64,000 nt of DNA from Ferrovibrio sp. (GTDB lineage Bacteria; Pseudomonadota; Alphaproteobacteria; Ferrovibrionales; Ferrovibrionaceae): contig NZ_JAGOLP010000005.1 in NCBI RefSeq assembly GCF_017994015.1, forward strand, positions 1-64,000. Reading direction: 5' to 3'. The notes under the pieces were generated by a model that did not search any database, was not told the DNA's origin, and saw only the letters and a program-made list of their open reading frames with translations. Each line of letters opens with the position of its first letter. The stretch's first letter is position 1. The position numbers were made by a program, and so were the translations under genes. This document shows, in pieces, positions 18,627-28,180 of this stretch.

Positions 18627-21512
18627 TCAGGACGCAGTCAGCGCGTCATCCACCAGCTTGGCTTGCTGCTGGTTATGCTTGCTCATCAGGCCGGTGGCCG
18701 GCGATGCGGCCTCGACCCGGCCGGCATAAACCGGACGCTTCGGCTTCAGGCCGCTATCCGCCAGCACCGCTTCCAGATAGGGCTGGATATAGCTCCAGGC
18801 ACCCATATTCTTCGGCTCTTCCTGGGCCCAGACCACCAGCTTGGCGTTCTTGTAGCGACCCAGTTCGGCGGCGAGCGCCTTGTGCGGGAAGGGATAGAGC
18901 TGTTCGATACGCAGGATCACGGTGTCCTTCAGGCCACGCTTCTCGCGCTCCTCGAACAGATCGTAATAGACCTTGCCGGTGCACAGGATCACACGCTTGA
19001 TCTTCTCGTCGGCGCTGGGCTGGTTGTCGTCCCACAACACACGATGGAAGGACGAACCCGGCCCCATCTCGCTCAGCTTCGACACCGCCAGCTTGTGGCG
19101 CAGCAGCGATTTCGGCGTCATCAGCACCAGCGGCTTGCGGAAATTGCGCTTAAGCTGCCGGCGCAGGATGTGGAAATAGTTGGCCGGCGTGCTGCAATTC
19201 GCCACCTGCATGTTGTCTTCGGCGCAGAGTTGCAGATAGCGCTCAAGCCTTGCGGAACTATGCTCCGGCCCCTGGCCTTCATAGCCATGCGGCAGCAGCA
19301 TCACCAGGCCCGACATGCGCATCCACTTGGCTTCGCCCGAGGAGATGAACTGATCCACCACCACCTGCGCACCATTGGCGAAATCGCCGAACTGGCCTTC
19401 CCAGATCGTCAGCGTGTTCGGATCGGCCAGGCTGTAGCCGTAATCATAACCCAGCACCGCCACTTCGGAGAGCAGGCTGTCGATCACTTCATAATTGGCG
19501 GCACCGGCGCCGAGATTGTTGAGCGGCACATAGCGCTCCTCGGTCTGCTGATCGTGCCACACCGAATGGCGCTGGCTGAACGTGCCACGGCCACAATCCT
19601 GGCCGGAGAGGCGCACACCATGGCCTTCAAGCTGCAAAGAGCCGAAAGCCAGCGCTTCTGCCGTGGCCCAATCAATGCCCTCGCCGTTATCAATCATCGC
19701 CTTCTTGGTGGCGAGCTGGCGGGTCAGCGTCTTATGGATGTTGAAACCTTCCGGCACCGTGGTGATGGCGGCGCCAACCTGGCGCAGCACATCCAGTTCC
19801 ACGGCGGTGGAGCCACGGCGATCATCGCCTGAGGCCACTTCCAGGCCGCTCCACTTGCCTTCCAGCCAATCGGCCTTGTTCGGCTTGAACGACTTCGAGG
19901 CTTCCAGTTCCTCTTCCAGACGATTCTGGAAGTTGGTCACCATCGCCTCCGCCTCGGCCTCGCTGAGCGTACCTTCATCCACCAGCCGCTTGGAATAAAG
20001 CTGCCGCGTGGTCGGATGGGTGGCAATGGTGCGATACATCACCGGCTGGGTGAAAGACGGATCGTCGGTCTCGTTATGGCCATGGCGGCGATAACAGAAC
20101 AGGTCGATCACCACATCCTTCTTGAAGGTCTGGCGGAATTCGGTGGCGATCTTCGCCACATGCGTCACCGCCTCGGGATCGTCGCCATTGACATGGAAGA
20201 TCGGCGCCTGCACCACCTTGGCGCCATCCGACGGATAGGGCGACGAGCGCGAATAGCTCGGGTTGGTGGTGAAACCGATCTGGTTGTTGACGATGATGTG
20301 GATGGTGCCGCCGGTGCGGTAGCCGCGCAATTCGGACAGCGCAAAACATTCCGCCACCACGCCCTGGCCGGCAAAGGCCGCATCGCCATGCAGCAGCACG
20401 GTCATCACCTGGCCGCGCTCGGTATCGCCAAGCTGGGTCTGCTTGGCGCGCGACTTGCCAAGGCAGACCGGATTGATGATCTCAAGGTGCGACGGATTGG
20501 CGGCCAGCGAGAGATGCACCTTGTTGCCATCGAATTCACGATCCGACGAAACACCAAGATGGTACTTCACGTCGCCCGAACCCTGGAAATCGTCGGGATG
20601 GTAAGCCATGCCCTTGAATTCCGAGAAGATGGCGCGATACGGCTTGGCCATCACATTGGCGAGCAGGTTGAGGCGGCCGCGATGCGGCATGCCCAATTCG
20701 ATATCCAGCAGGCCCATCTGGCCGCCGCGCTTGATGATGGCTTCCAGCGCCGGAATCAGCGCTTCGCCGCCTTCCAGGCCGAAACGCTTGGTGCCGGTGA
20801 ATTTCATGTGGCAGAAACGCTCGAAGATTTCGGCTTCCACCAGCTTGTTCAGGATGGCGCGCTTGCCCTCGGGGGTGAAATGCACCTCCTTGTCGCGGCC
20901 TTCGATGCGGGCCTGAATCCAGGCTTTCTGTTCCTGATGGTAGATATGCATGAACTCGACGCCGATGGTCGAGCAATAGGTGCGGCGCAGGATGGCGAGG
21001 ATTTCGCGCAGGCTCGCGGTTTCCAGGCCGAGCATGAAATCAATAAAGATCGGCCGGTCCATATCGGCTTCCGAGAAGCCATAGGTGGCCGGCTCAAGCT
21101 CGGGATGCGCGCCCGGCGCCTGGATGCCCAACGGATCCAGATTGGCCATCAGATGGCCGCGGATGCGGTAATTGCGGATCAGCATCGCGGCGCGGATGGT
21201 GTCCAGCGCGGCGGCGCGGGCATCGGCGGCACTGGCACCCGCCTTGAGCGCCTTGTCTGCAGCCTTGGCGGCTTTGCCCTGGTTGCCGAGCAGCCCCTCA
21301 TCGTCGAGCTGCACCAGCGGCGCCACCGGCTGCCAGGACGGCCGCGTCTTGGCGTCGGCCGGCTGGGCGAAGCCTTCACCCAGCGCGGCGAAGAATTCGC
21401 GCCAGGAGGCGTCGACGCTGTTGGGGTCGGCGACGAACTTGCCATACAGCTCCTCCACGAAGGAGCTGTTGCCGCCGTAGAGGAACTGAGTGCGTTCGAG
21501 TTGCGCCGTCAT
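18627..21512 (-). CDS. sucA: 2-oxoglutarate dehydrogenase E1 component
   Basis: Thiamine-diphosphate decarboxylase that starts the complex reaction 2-oxoglutarate to succinyl-CoA. The 961-residue length is typical. The N-terminus (FLYGGNSSFVEELYGKFVAD) matches the E2-docking segment. GMPHRGRLNLLANV, the ThDP-binding HGDAAFAGQGVVAEC and GTIHIIVNNQIGFTTNP follow, and the C-terminal pyrimidine-binding half contains MLLPHGYEGQGPEHSSARLER. It follows sucD by 56 bp in the same operon. Confidence 0.98.
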   Translation of the reverse strand: MTAQLERTQFLYGGNSSFVEELYGKFVADPNSVDASWREFFAALGEGFAQPADAKTRPSWQPVAPLVQLDDEGLLGNQGKAAKAADKALKAGASAADARAAALDTIRAAMLIRNYRIRGHLMANLDPLGIQAPGAHPELEPATYGFSEADMDRPIFIDFMLGLETASLREILAILRRTYCSTIGVEFMHIYHQEQKAWIQARIEGRDKEVHFTPEGKRAILNKLVEAEIFERFCHMKFTGTKRFGLEGGEALIPALEAIIKRGGQMGLLDIELGMPHRGRLNLLANVMAKPYRAIFSEFKGMAYHPDDFQGSGDVKYHLGVSSDREFDGNKVHLSLAANPSHLEIINPVCLGKSRAKQTQLGDTERGQVMTVLLHGDAAFAGQGVVAECFALSELRGYRTGGTIHIIVNNQIGFTTNPSYSRSSPYPSDGAKVVQAPIFHVNGDDPEAVTHVAKIATEFRQTFKKDVVIDLFCYRRHGHNETDDPSFTQPVMYRTIATHPTTRQLYSKRLVDEGTLSEAEAEAMVTNFQNRLEEELEASKSFKPNKADWLEGKWSGLEVASGDDRRGSTAVELDVLRQVGAAITTVPEGFNIHKTLTRQLATKKAMIDNGEGIDWATAEALAFGSLQLEGHGVRLSGQDCGRGTFSQRHSVWHDQQTEERYVPLNNLGAGAANYEVIDSLLSEVAVLGYDYGYSLADPNTLTIWEGQFGDFANGAQVVVDQFISSGEAKWMRMSGLVMLLPHGYEGQGPEHSSARLERYLQLCAEDNMQVANCSTPANYFHILRRQLKRNFRKPLVLMTPKSLLRHKLAVSKLSEMGPGSSFHRVLWDDNQPSADEKIKRVILCTGKVYYDLFEEREKRGLKDTVILRIEQLYPFPHKALAAELGRYKNAKLVVWAQEEPKNMGAWSYIQPYLEAVLADSGLKPKRPVYAGRVEAASPATGLMSKHNQQQAKLVDDALTAS

Positions 21513-21568
21513 GGGGCTGTATGCGGCGCCGCTTGTTGGCCGGCGCCGCCCTCTTCAGTGTTGTGCCG

Positions 21569-22447
21569 TTACTTCCCGTTCAACAGATCAACCAGCGTGG
21601 TGCCGAGCGCCGCCGGGCTATCCGACACGCGGATGCCGGCCGAACGCATGGCCTCAAGCTTGGTTTCAGCATCGCCCTTGCCACCCGAGATGATGGCGCC
21701 GGCATGACCCATGCGGCGACCCGGAGGCGCGGTGCGACCGGCGATGAAGCCAACCGTCGGCTTCTTCACCTTGTTCTTACGCATGAACTCGGCCGCCTCT
21801 TCCTCAGCCGAGCCACCGATTTCGCCGATCATGATGATGGCTTCGGTTTCCGGGTCCTTCAGGAACAGGTCAAGGCAATCAATGAAGTTGGTGCCGTTCA
21901 CCGGATCGCCGCCGATGCCGATGCAGGTGGTCTGACCCAGACCGGCTGCCGTGGTCTGCGCCACCGCTTCATAGGTCAGGGTGCCGGAACGCGACACGAT
22001 GCCGACCTTGCCACGGCGATGGATATGGCCCGGCATGATGCCGATCTTGCATTCGCCGGGTGTGATGATGCCGGGGCAGTTCGGGCCGATCAGGCGGGTC
22101 TTGCTGTTGGCCAGGGCGCGCTTCACACGCACCATGTCCAGCACTGGGATGCCCTCGGTGATGCACACCACCAGCTTCACCTGGGCATCAATCGCTTCCA
22201 GGATCGAATCGGCGGCAAATGGCGGCGGCACATAGATCACGCTGGCCGTGGCCTTGGTCTTTTTCACCGCGTCGCCCACGGTATCAAAAACCGGCAGGCC
22301 GAGATGCTGCGTTCCGCCCTTGCCGGGGGTGACGCCGCCAACCATCTTGGTGCCATAGGCAATGGCCTGTTCGGAATGGAACGTGCCCTGGGCGCCGGTG
22401 ATGCCCTGGCAGATCACCTTCGTGTCCTTGTTAACGAGAACAGCCAT
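21569..22447 (-). CDS. sucD: succinyl-CoA synthetase alpha subunit
   Basis: Binds CoA and carries the phosphohistidine of succinyl-CoA ligase. The 292-residue product has the N-terminal CoA-binding segment ([15 protein letters not shown]) and the active-site His in [12 protein letters not shown]. The ATG shares its A with the sucC TAA stop (TAATG), a 1-base overlap that implies coupled translation and matched stoichiometry. Confidence 0.98.
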   Translation of the reverse strand: MAVLVNKDTKVICQGITGAQGTFHSEQAIAYGTKMVGGVTPGKGGTQHLGLPVFDTVGDAVKKTKATASVIYVPPPFAADSILEAIDAQVKLVVCITEGIPVLDMVRVKRALANSKTRLIGPNCPGIITPGECKIGIMPGHIHRRGKVGIVSRSGTLTYEAVAQTTAAGLGQTTCIGIGGDPVNGTNFIDCLDLFLKDPETEAIIMIGEIGGSAEEEAAEFMRKNKVKKPTVGFIAGRTAPPGRRMGHAGAIISGGKGDAETKLEAMRSAGIRVSDSPAALGTTLVDLLNGK

Positions 22448-23616
22448 TACGCGGCCTCCTTCACGGCCTTGACCACCTTCTGGGCAGCGTCGGCAAGATT
22501 ATCGCCAGAAATGATCGGCAGGCCGCTCTCGGCCATGATCTTCTTGCCCAGCTCAACGTTAGTGCCTTCAAGCCGAACGACAAGCGGCACCGACAATTTC
22601 ACTTCCCGCGCCGCCGCGATCACGCCTTCCGCGATCACGTCGCAGCGCATGATGCCGCCGAAGATATTCACCAGGATGCCCTTCACATTGGGATCCTTGA
22701 GAATGATCTTGAACGCAGCGGTGACGCGCTCCTTGGTGGCGCCGCCGCCAACATCGAGGAAGTTGGCCGGCTCGGAGCCGTACAGCTTGATGATGTCCAT
22801 GGTGGCCATGGCCAGGCCGGCGCCGTTCACCATGCAGCCGATCTTGCCGTCGAGCTTGACATAATTCAGCTCATACTTGGCGGCTTCGAGTTCGGACGGG
22901 TCTTCCTCGTCCGGGTCGCGCATCTCAGCCACGTCCTTGTGGCGGAACAGCGCGTTGTCATCGAAGTTCATCTTGGCATCGAGCGCGATCAGGTCGCCGG
23001 CGCCGGTGACGACCAGCGGGTTGATCTCGACAATCGAGGCATCCAGCGCAATGAAGGCCTGATACATCGCGGTCAGGAACTTCACCGCCGAGCCGACCTG
23101 CTTGTCCTTCAGCTTGAGCGCGAAGGCGATCTTGCGGGCATGGAACGGCTGCAAGCCGGTGACCGGATCAATCGCCAGCTTGAAGATCTTCTTCGGATGC
23201 TTGGCGGCCACTTCCTCGATGTCCATGCCGCCTTCGGTGGAGGCCATCACGGTGACACGCGAGGTGGCGCGGTCGATCAGCAGGCTGAGATACAGCTCGC
23301 GCTTGATGTCGCAGCCTTCTTCCACATAGAGCCGCTTCACCAGCTTGCCCTCGGGGCCGGTCTGGTGCGTCACCAGGGTCATGCCCAGCATGTTCTTGGC
23401 GGTTTCGCTCACCGCGTCGATGGACTTAACCACTTTGACGCCGCCGCCCTTGCCGCGACCGCCGGCATGGATCTGGGCCTTCACCACCCAGACCGGGCCG
23501 CCCAGTTCGCGGGCGACATTGGCCGCCTCGTCGGGGGTGAATGCCACGCCGCCGCGGGGCACCGCAACGCCGTATTTCGCAAGCAGGCTCTTGGCCTGGT
23601 ATTCATGGATATTCAT
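22447..23616 (-). CDS. sucC: succinyl-CoA synthetase beta subunit (ADP/GDP-forming)
   Basis: ATP-grasp subunit that binds nucleotide and succinate. The 389-residue product starts [17 protein letters not shown], as expected. It has the [18 protein letters not shown] grasp loop and [19 protein letters not shown], and near the C-terminus [15 protein letters not shown] and [15 protein letters not shown], which contact the phosphohistidine loop. It is the first gene of the five-gene operon; the promoter should lie in the 204 bp between it and the lolA-like gene. Confidence 0.98.
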   Translation of the reverse strand: MNIHEYQAKSLLAKYGVAVPRGGVAFTPDEAANVARELGGPVWVVKAQIHAGGRGKGGGVKVVKSIDAVSETAKNMLGMTLVTHQTGPEGKLVKRLYVEEGCDIKRELYLSLLIDRATSRVTVMASTEGGMDIEEVAAKHPKKIFKLAIDPVTGLQPFHARKIAFALKLKDKQVGSAVKFLTAMYQAFIALDASIVEINPLVVTGAGDLIALDAKMNFDDNALFRHKDVAEMRDPDEEDPSELEAAKYELNYVKLDGKIGCMVNGAGLAMATMDIIKLYGSEPANFLDVGGGATKERVTAAFKIILKDPNVKGILVNIFGGIMRCDVIAEGVIAAAREVKLSVPLVVRLEGTNVELGKKIMAESGLPIISGDNLADAAQKVVKAVKEAA

Positions 23617-23820
23617 GCGGACCTTCGGATTTTAGGGTAGCCGGCAAAAATAGAGGAACCCTGGCTGTTCTCGGTTCGAAGTGCGGTCGAGGTTATAGCA
23701 GCCTTCCGCGCCGCCGCAACCTTTGCCGGGCGTGGCGAATCCGGGTTTTAGACGAAAGTGCGGCCTCAAGCTCGCCTGAATGCTGGCTGTTTCAAATTGT
23801 AACGAGATCGGCCGAATTTG

Positions 23821-24480
23821 TTACCGGCGGCGCTGTAATTCGCGCAACTGGGCCGGGCGCATGCCATAACGGAACAGGCTGTCCGGCAGGGTCGGGTTGA
23901 GGTCCAGGGCGGAAAGCGCCACCGTGGTGGTCTGGCCCTGGGCGTCATGCACGGTCCAGCCGGTAAAGCCGAGCGGCCGGTCGGAGAAGCTCAGCACCAG
24001 GCTGCCATCATGCGGCTTGCCGGCATCCGCCAGGGTGACCCGCAGCACCGAAGCACCGCGCTCCAGCCGCTGCACCGCCAGTTTCGGATCATCGAAACTG
24101 ACCTGATCGCGCACCAGGATATCCAGCGGGGTGGAGCCAAGCGGCAGGCGGTCAACCGATTTGAGCTGGCGGTCTTCCATAGTGATATAGCTGCCATCGG
24201 AAACGATCAGCAGCGGCGCCGGCGGATCATACTCAAAGCGGAAACGACCCGGGCGTTGCAAGGCGATCAGCCCTTCGGCGGCGCTGCCATCCGGGCCAAT
24301 TTGCAGAAAGCGCCCCATCAGGCTGCGGATACTGTTGAAATAACTGGCCAGACGATCCAGCTCGGCCCGCTCGGCCGGCGACAATTTGGCCTGCGCCGGC
24401 CAGGCAAATGTGAATAGCAGGCCGGCCAAACCAGTGGCGAGCAGGCTGCGGCGCGATGGGGTATTCTGCGTCATGCCCAT
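23821..24480 (-). CDS. LolA-like outer-membrane lipoprotein carrier protein
   Basis: Periplasmic carrier expected to ferry lipoproteins from LolCDE to the outer membrane. The 219-residue protein has an N-terminal signal with SRRSLLATGLAGLLF, Tat-like but also usable by Sec, ending near AQA-KLS. The mature part follows the LolA pattern: LDRLASYFNSIRSLMGRFLQ, then RPGRFRFEYDPPAPLLIVSDG, and MEDRQLKSVDRLPLGSTPLDIL further on. A second ATG lies 6 bp in. It sits upstream of sucC but separated by about 200 bp, so probably a separate unit. Confidence 0.88.
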   Translation of the reverse strand: MGMTQNTPSRRSLLATGLAGLLFTFAWPAQAKLSPAERAELDRLASYFNSIRSLMGRFLQIGPDGSAAEGLIALQRPGRFRFEYDPPAPLLIVSDGSYITMEDRQLKSVDRLPLGSTPLDILVRDQVSFDDPKLAVQRLERGASVLRVTLADAGKPHDGSLVLSFSDRPLGFTGWTVHDAQGQTTTVALSALDLNPTLPDSLFRYGMRPAQLRELQRRR

Positions 24481-24597
24481 GGCTTAACTGTCGCTGATGG
24501 CGAAATCAAGGCGGCTTCCGCCCTGCCCGCCTTGTGCTAACATTCACCCTCGCATGCCAAAGCGACAATGATTTCCATCCAGAAGCAGGGAATAGTC

Positions 24598-24924
24598 ATG
24601 ATTCTTACCACCACCGACAGCGTGGACGGCAAGCGCATCACCGCCTATCTGGGCGTGGTTTCGGGCGAAACCGTGATGGGCACCAATATCTTCAAGGACT
24701 TTTTTGCCGGCGTGCGCGATATCGTGGGCGGCCGAACCAAAAGCTATGAAGGCGTACTGAACGACGCCAAGCAGGAAGCCCTGCAAGACCTGGCCGAGGC
24801 AGCCAAGAAGCTTGGCGCCGATGCCGTGGTGGGGATTGACCTGGATTATGAGGCCATCGGTGGCGGCGGCGACCGCACCCTGCTGATGGTGACCGCCAAT
24901 GGCACGGCCGTAAAGCTCGGCTAA
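24598..24924 (+). CDS. YbjQ/UPF0145 family protein
   Basis: A 108-residue cytosolic protein from ATG 24598, preceded by GCAGGGA; an upstream ATG at 24568 is not needed and 108 residues is the usual family length. It shows the family pattern: ILTTTDSVDGKRITAYLGVVSGETVMG at the start, GRTKSYEGVLNDAKQEALQDL in the middle, and AKKLGADAVVGIDLDYEAIG near the end. YbjQ proteins are often annotated as putative heavy-metal-binding pentamers, but their role is unknown. Confidence 0.9.
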   Translation: MILTTTDSVDGKRITAYLGVVSGETVMGTNIFKDFFAGVRDIVGGRTKSYEGVLNDAKQEALQDLAEAAKKLGADAVVGIDLDYEAIGGGGDRTLLMVTANGTAVKLG

Positions 24925-24976
24925 CACCTTATAAAGATTGCGTTATTGCAGCTTATATGTTTTTGCATTGCCAACT

Positions 24977-24992
24977 TAACGACCGTTCGTTA
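24977..24992. promoter_or_regulatory. putative TetR operator
   Basis: TAACGA and TCGTTA form a perfect 6-bp inverted repeat around CCGT, ending 11 bp before the tetR-type start codon. Position and symmetry fit an autoregulatory TetR-family operator. Confidence 0.6.
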
Positions 24993-25003
24993 TTATCTCT
25001 GCC

Positions 25004-25600
25004 ATGATCGCCCTTGCCGATACCCGCAACCGCATCCTGGCCGCCGCGCTTGACGCCGCCAGCCTGGAGGGTTTTCGCGGCCTGTCGCTGGCGCCCTTGG
25101 CGGCCCGGCTGCATTTGAGCAAAACCGGCGTGGTGCTGCCTTTCGGCAACAAGCAGGGCCTGCAAATGGCGGTGCTGGAAACCGCAATGGCACGCTTCAT
25201 GGCCGCCGTGTTTCAGCCCAGCCTGCTGGCGCCGCGTGGCCTGCCACGGCTGAACGCGCTGATGCGGCATTGGCTGAATTGGCTGGATCAGGCAGACGGC
25301 CTGCCCGGCGGCTGCCCGCTGATCCCCGCCACCCGGGAATGGGACGATCTGGCCGGGCCGCTACAAGAGAAGCTGCGCCACAGCTATCGGCAATGGGTGG
25401 CGACACTGGAGGAAATGGTGCGCCGCGCCCAGCGCCAGGGCCAGCTGACGATGGCTGCCGATGCCGCCCAAATCGTATTCGGCCTTTACTGCATCATCCT
25501 GCAAGCACAGCAGGAATACCGCCTGTTGCAGCGCCCGGATTGGCGCCAGCGTGCCGAGCAGGCTTATGCCGACCTGCTGGCGCGCCACAAAATTCCTTAA
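25004..25600 (+). CDS. TetR/AcrR family transcriptional regulator
   Basis: A 198-residue one-component repressor. Residues about 8-55 form the TetR HTH: TRNRILAAALDAASLEGFRGLSLAPLAARLHLSKTGVVLPFGNKQGL. The C-terminal helices (GCPLIPATREWDDLAGPLQ and following) resemble the YxaF/LmrA-type ligand domain. A palindrome sits just upstream of its start. The alpha/beta hydrolase gene follows 48 bp downstream on the same strand and is the obvious regulatory target. The ligand is unknown. Confidence 0.9.
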   Translation: MIALADTRNRILAAALDAASLEGFRGLSLAPLAARLHLSKTGVVLPFGNKQGLQMAVLETAMARFMAAVFQPSLLAPRGLPRLNALMRHWLNWLDQADGLPGGCPLIPATREWDDLAGPLQEKLRHSYRQWVATLEEMVRRAQRQGQLTMAADAAQIVFGLYCIILQAQQEYRLLQRPDWRQRAEQAYADLLARHKIP

Positions 25601-25648
25601 CCCCCCCCCAAGAAAAGCCTCCCCAGGCCCAAGCAAAGGAAACCAGCC

Positions 25649-26575
25649 ATGTCACTGCGCAAAATTAGCACGAACGTACGCAATATAATCAAACTCGGCA
25701 GCCTGCGGCTGGGCTACCGCCTGGGCTTCGCCCTGGCGCCGGGCCTGGCCGCCGAGCAAGCGGCCCGGCTGTTTCTCAAGCCGCAGCGCCAGGCGCCGAC
25801 CTGGTTGCCGGAGCCGCAGGAGCATGCTCCAGCCCGCAACGGGCCAACCGCGTTCCGCCTGCTGGGGCCGCAAGGCGAGTTGTTTGCCTGGAGCTGGGGC
25901 AGCGGCCCCACCGTGCTGGTGGTGCATGGCTGGGAAGACGATCACCGTGGCCTGACGCCGCTGATCGACCGCCTGACCTGGGCCGGCTTCCGTGTGGTGG
26001 CACTTGACCTGCCGGGCCATGGCAAATCCGCTGCCGCGTCGGGCGGCCTGGCGCCCATTCCGGTGCTGGCCGAGGCCGTGGCCGCTGTGGCCCGGCTGGT
26101 CGGCCCGCTGGAAGCCATCGTGGCGCATTCGCTCGGCGGCACGGCCACCATGCTGGCGCTGAGTGAATTGGGCGTTGATGCCCGTCGCGCCGTGATCCTG
26201 GCCTCGCCCAACCACCCGGAGCATTTCGCCCGTGGCGTGGCCCGCTTGCTCGGGCTGGGAGATAATCAGTTCAGCCGCATGCGCGCCGCCATCGAGCGCT
26301 TGGCCGGCCGGCCGCTGGATGCACTGCATCTGCCGCCATTGCTGCGCCGGCTGAACCTGCCGGCGCTGTTCCTGCATGATGCTGGCGACCGCGTGGTGCC
26401 GCTGCAACATAGCCGCGACAATGCGGCTGCCTGGCATGGCGCCCGGCTGGAAGTGCTGCACGGCCTGGGCCATCGCCGCCTGCTGGCCGATCCGCAGGTG
26501 CTGGAGCAGGTGGTGGGTTTTGTTGCCGACACAACGCCGCAAAGCCGGGCCATGCAGGCGGAGCGCGCCGCGTAA
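25649..26575 (+). CDS. alpha/beta hydrolase
   Basis: A 308-residue serine hydrolase, with AAAGGAAACC before ATG 25649. The oxyanion region is HGWEDD (93-98), the nucleophile elbow AHSLGG with Ser161, the acid in LFLHDAGDRVVP, and the catalytic His in LHGLGHRRLL. The first 60 residues are basic and moderately hydrophobic but do not form a clear signal peptide. It likely hydrolyses an ester or lactone. It is probably controlled by the TetR gene directly upstream. The substrate is not deducible. Confidence 0.88.
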   Translation: MSLRKISTNVRNIIKLGSLRLGYRLGFALAPGLAAEQAARLFLKPQRQAPTWLPEPQEHAPARNGPTAFRLLGPQGELFAWSWGSGPTVLVVHGWEDDHRGLTPLIDRLTWAGFRVVALDLPGHGKSAAASGGLAPIPVLAEAVAAVARLVGPLEAIVAHSLGGTATMLALSELGVDARRAVILASPNHPEHFARGVARLLGLGDNQFSRMRAAIERLAGRPLDALHLPPLLRRLNLPALFLHDAGDRVVPLQHSRDNAAAWHGARLEVLHGLGHRRLLADPQVLEQVVGFVADTTPQSRAMQAERAA

Positions 26576-26643
26576 CCAAAGATTGTGCAATGCGGGATTA
26601 ATTCTGGCTCGGAATCGGAGCGGATTCAGCATATTACGGGATA

Positions 26644-28176
26644 ATGAATGTTCCAGCCGCCGCTTCTGCGCACAGCAACCTGGTCTTATGCGAGACCGTC
26701 GAAGACCTCTACACGCCGCGTGGCCGGGCCGCCCTGGCGCGTGCCTGCCGTGATCATCTGGAGGAAAACAAGCTGATTCCGCTGGAATTGCTTTCCTCCA
26801 GCGAGCAGGCCCGGCTGGTGATCAACAGCGAGACCATGTTCGGCTCGCTGTTGCAGCAGGTCGCCATCGCCCAGGCCCAGGCGCTGAAACAAAGTGTGCG
26901 CGACCGGGCCAAGAAGCTGACCAGCATCATCAATCAGGCTGTCACCCAGACCACCAGCTTTGAGCGCAAGCTGCCGCCGCCGCCGGTGGATGCCGCCGGT
27001 CTGTCCAAACTGGCGGAGAGCGACCCGCTCTATGGCGAGCGTATCGCTTTTGTGGCGCTGGCTCGGCATCTCGCCTTCAGCCGTAGCTGGACCGAAAAGA
27101 CCGAGCGCTGCTTTGCCTTGCTGGGCCGGCCAGACAAGCAACTGGCCGATGCGGCGGCGCAAGGCATCATCACCGCCGCCCTGGCCGAGATCATGCTGGT
27201 GCGCACCGGGGTGCCGGAATTGCTGGGCAAGGCGCGCAACCCGATGCATCGCATTGCCCAGCTCTTGTCGCTGCTGGATGCCCGCTTCGCGCTGCCGGCC
27301 GAGGAGCCGGTCACCGAGATAGCTGAAAAGCTGACCGCACTGATCCGCAGCCAGCAGCCGGCAGCTTTGCGCGATGCCGTGGTGCAATTGATCCGACGCC
27401 TGTTGGATAATCCGATTGCCTTCGCTGCCGAGGAACCCTCCGAGGAATTCCGCGCCACCCGCCTGGTTTATGAAACCCTGATCCGCGATTCGGCGCTGGC
27501 GCTGGAAATCGGCGTGGCCGATCCGATGGAAATCCGCATGCGCCGGCTGGTGACACGGGAAAACCTCACCCGCCTGGTGCCGGGCGCCTATAGCGGCCCC
27601 AAGCTGATGCAGGCGCTGATGCTGTATGAGCAGACCATCGGCGAAGGCGCCCGCGAAATTCTGCTGAAATATGCCGTCTACATGGCCGAACACCGCGACT
27701 TCGCCAAGGAATTTGCCGATCCCAGCACCAGCACCGAAGAAAAGCTGGAAATGGCTCTCGAAATCCGCGCCAAACTGGCCACATCCGGCCTGCCCGATCA
27801 TCGCCGCGAAAAACTCACCCTGCTGCTGGATGGCCTGATCAACCAGCTCAAGGTTGGTGAGCAGCGCCGCGCGCCACGCACCATGTGTGGCCCGGAAGAC
27901 CATGTTGTGGTTGAAAACATCAAGGTGCCGCTGCGCAACTGGAGCGCCCTTGGCCTGCTCTTCGGCCCGCTTTCGGCCACGTTGGACCTGGGCCAGAAGC
28001 TGCATCTGACGGTGCGGATCAAAAATCCGAAAATCTCCATCGCCTTCGATGCCGAGGCGGAAGTGCTGCGCTGCGGCGAGGATGGCTTGGTGGCGGTGAA
28101 ATACCATTGCCCGGATCGCCAGATCAGCAAGATGATCCAGCAATATTTTGATCCGGTGGGCGCGGCCAAGGGCTGA
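26644..28176 (+). CDS. PilZ-domain protein with long helical N-terminal region
   Basis: A 510-residue protein whose first ~400 residues are predicted helical and not recognised. The last ~103 residues read as a PilZ domain: R-R-A-P-R at 408-412 (the RxxxR arginine motif) and NWSALG at 432-437 (the N/D-x-S-x-x-G motif). These bind cyclic di-GMP in characterised PilZ proteins. It has no signal peptide or membrane helix. The middle contains repeated charged-helix segments such as KYAVYMAEHRDFAKEFADPSTS. A c-di-GMP receptor role is inferred from the motif; the output is unknown. Confidence 0.7.
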   Translation: MNVPAAASAHSNLVLCETVEDLYTPRGRAALARACRDHLEENKLIPLELLSSSEQARLVINSETMFGSLLQQVAIAQAQALKQSVRDRAKKLTSIINQAVTQTTSFERKLPPPPVDAAGLSKLAESDPLYGERIAFVALARHLAFSRSWTEKTERCFALLGRPDKQLADAAAQGIITAALAEIMLVRTGVPELLGKARNPMHRIAQLLSLLDARFALPAEEPVTEIAEKLTALIRSQQPAALRDAVVQLIRRLLDNPIAFAAEEPSEEFRATRLVYETLIRDSALALEIGVADPMEIRMRRLVTRENLTRLVPGAYSGPKLMQALMLYEQTIGEGAREILLKYAVYMAEHRDFAKEFADPSTSTEEKLEMALEIRAKLATSGLPDHRREKLTLLLDGLINQLKVGEQRRAPRTMCGPEDHVVVENIKVPLRNWSALGLLFGPLSATLDLGQKLHLTVRIKNPKISIAFDAEAEVLRCGEDGLVAVKYHCPDRQISKMIQQYFDPVGAAKG

Positions 28177-28180
28177 CCGG

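Noticed and set aside
17334-19832. Very long plus-strand open frame (832 codons) antisense to sucB and sucA
   Set aside because: It lies across firmly identified genes. Its protein is rich in His, Gln, Arg and Gly, as expected for the shadow of GC-rich codons, and it lacks motifs.
20016-21707. 563-codon plus-strand frame antisense to sucA
   Set aside because: Antisense shadow of sucA, with no domain and no ribosome-binding site.
25601-25609. Nine-C run as a frameshift site
   Set aside because: It lies between two complete genes, so it does not break a reading frame.
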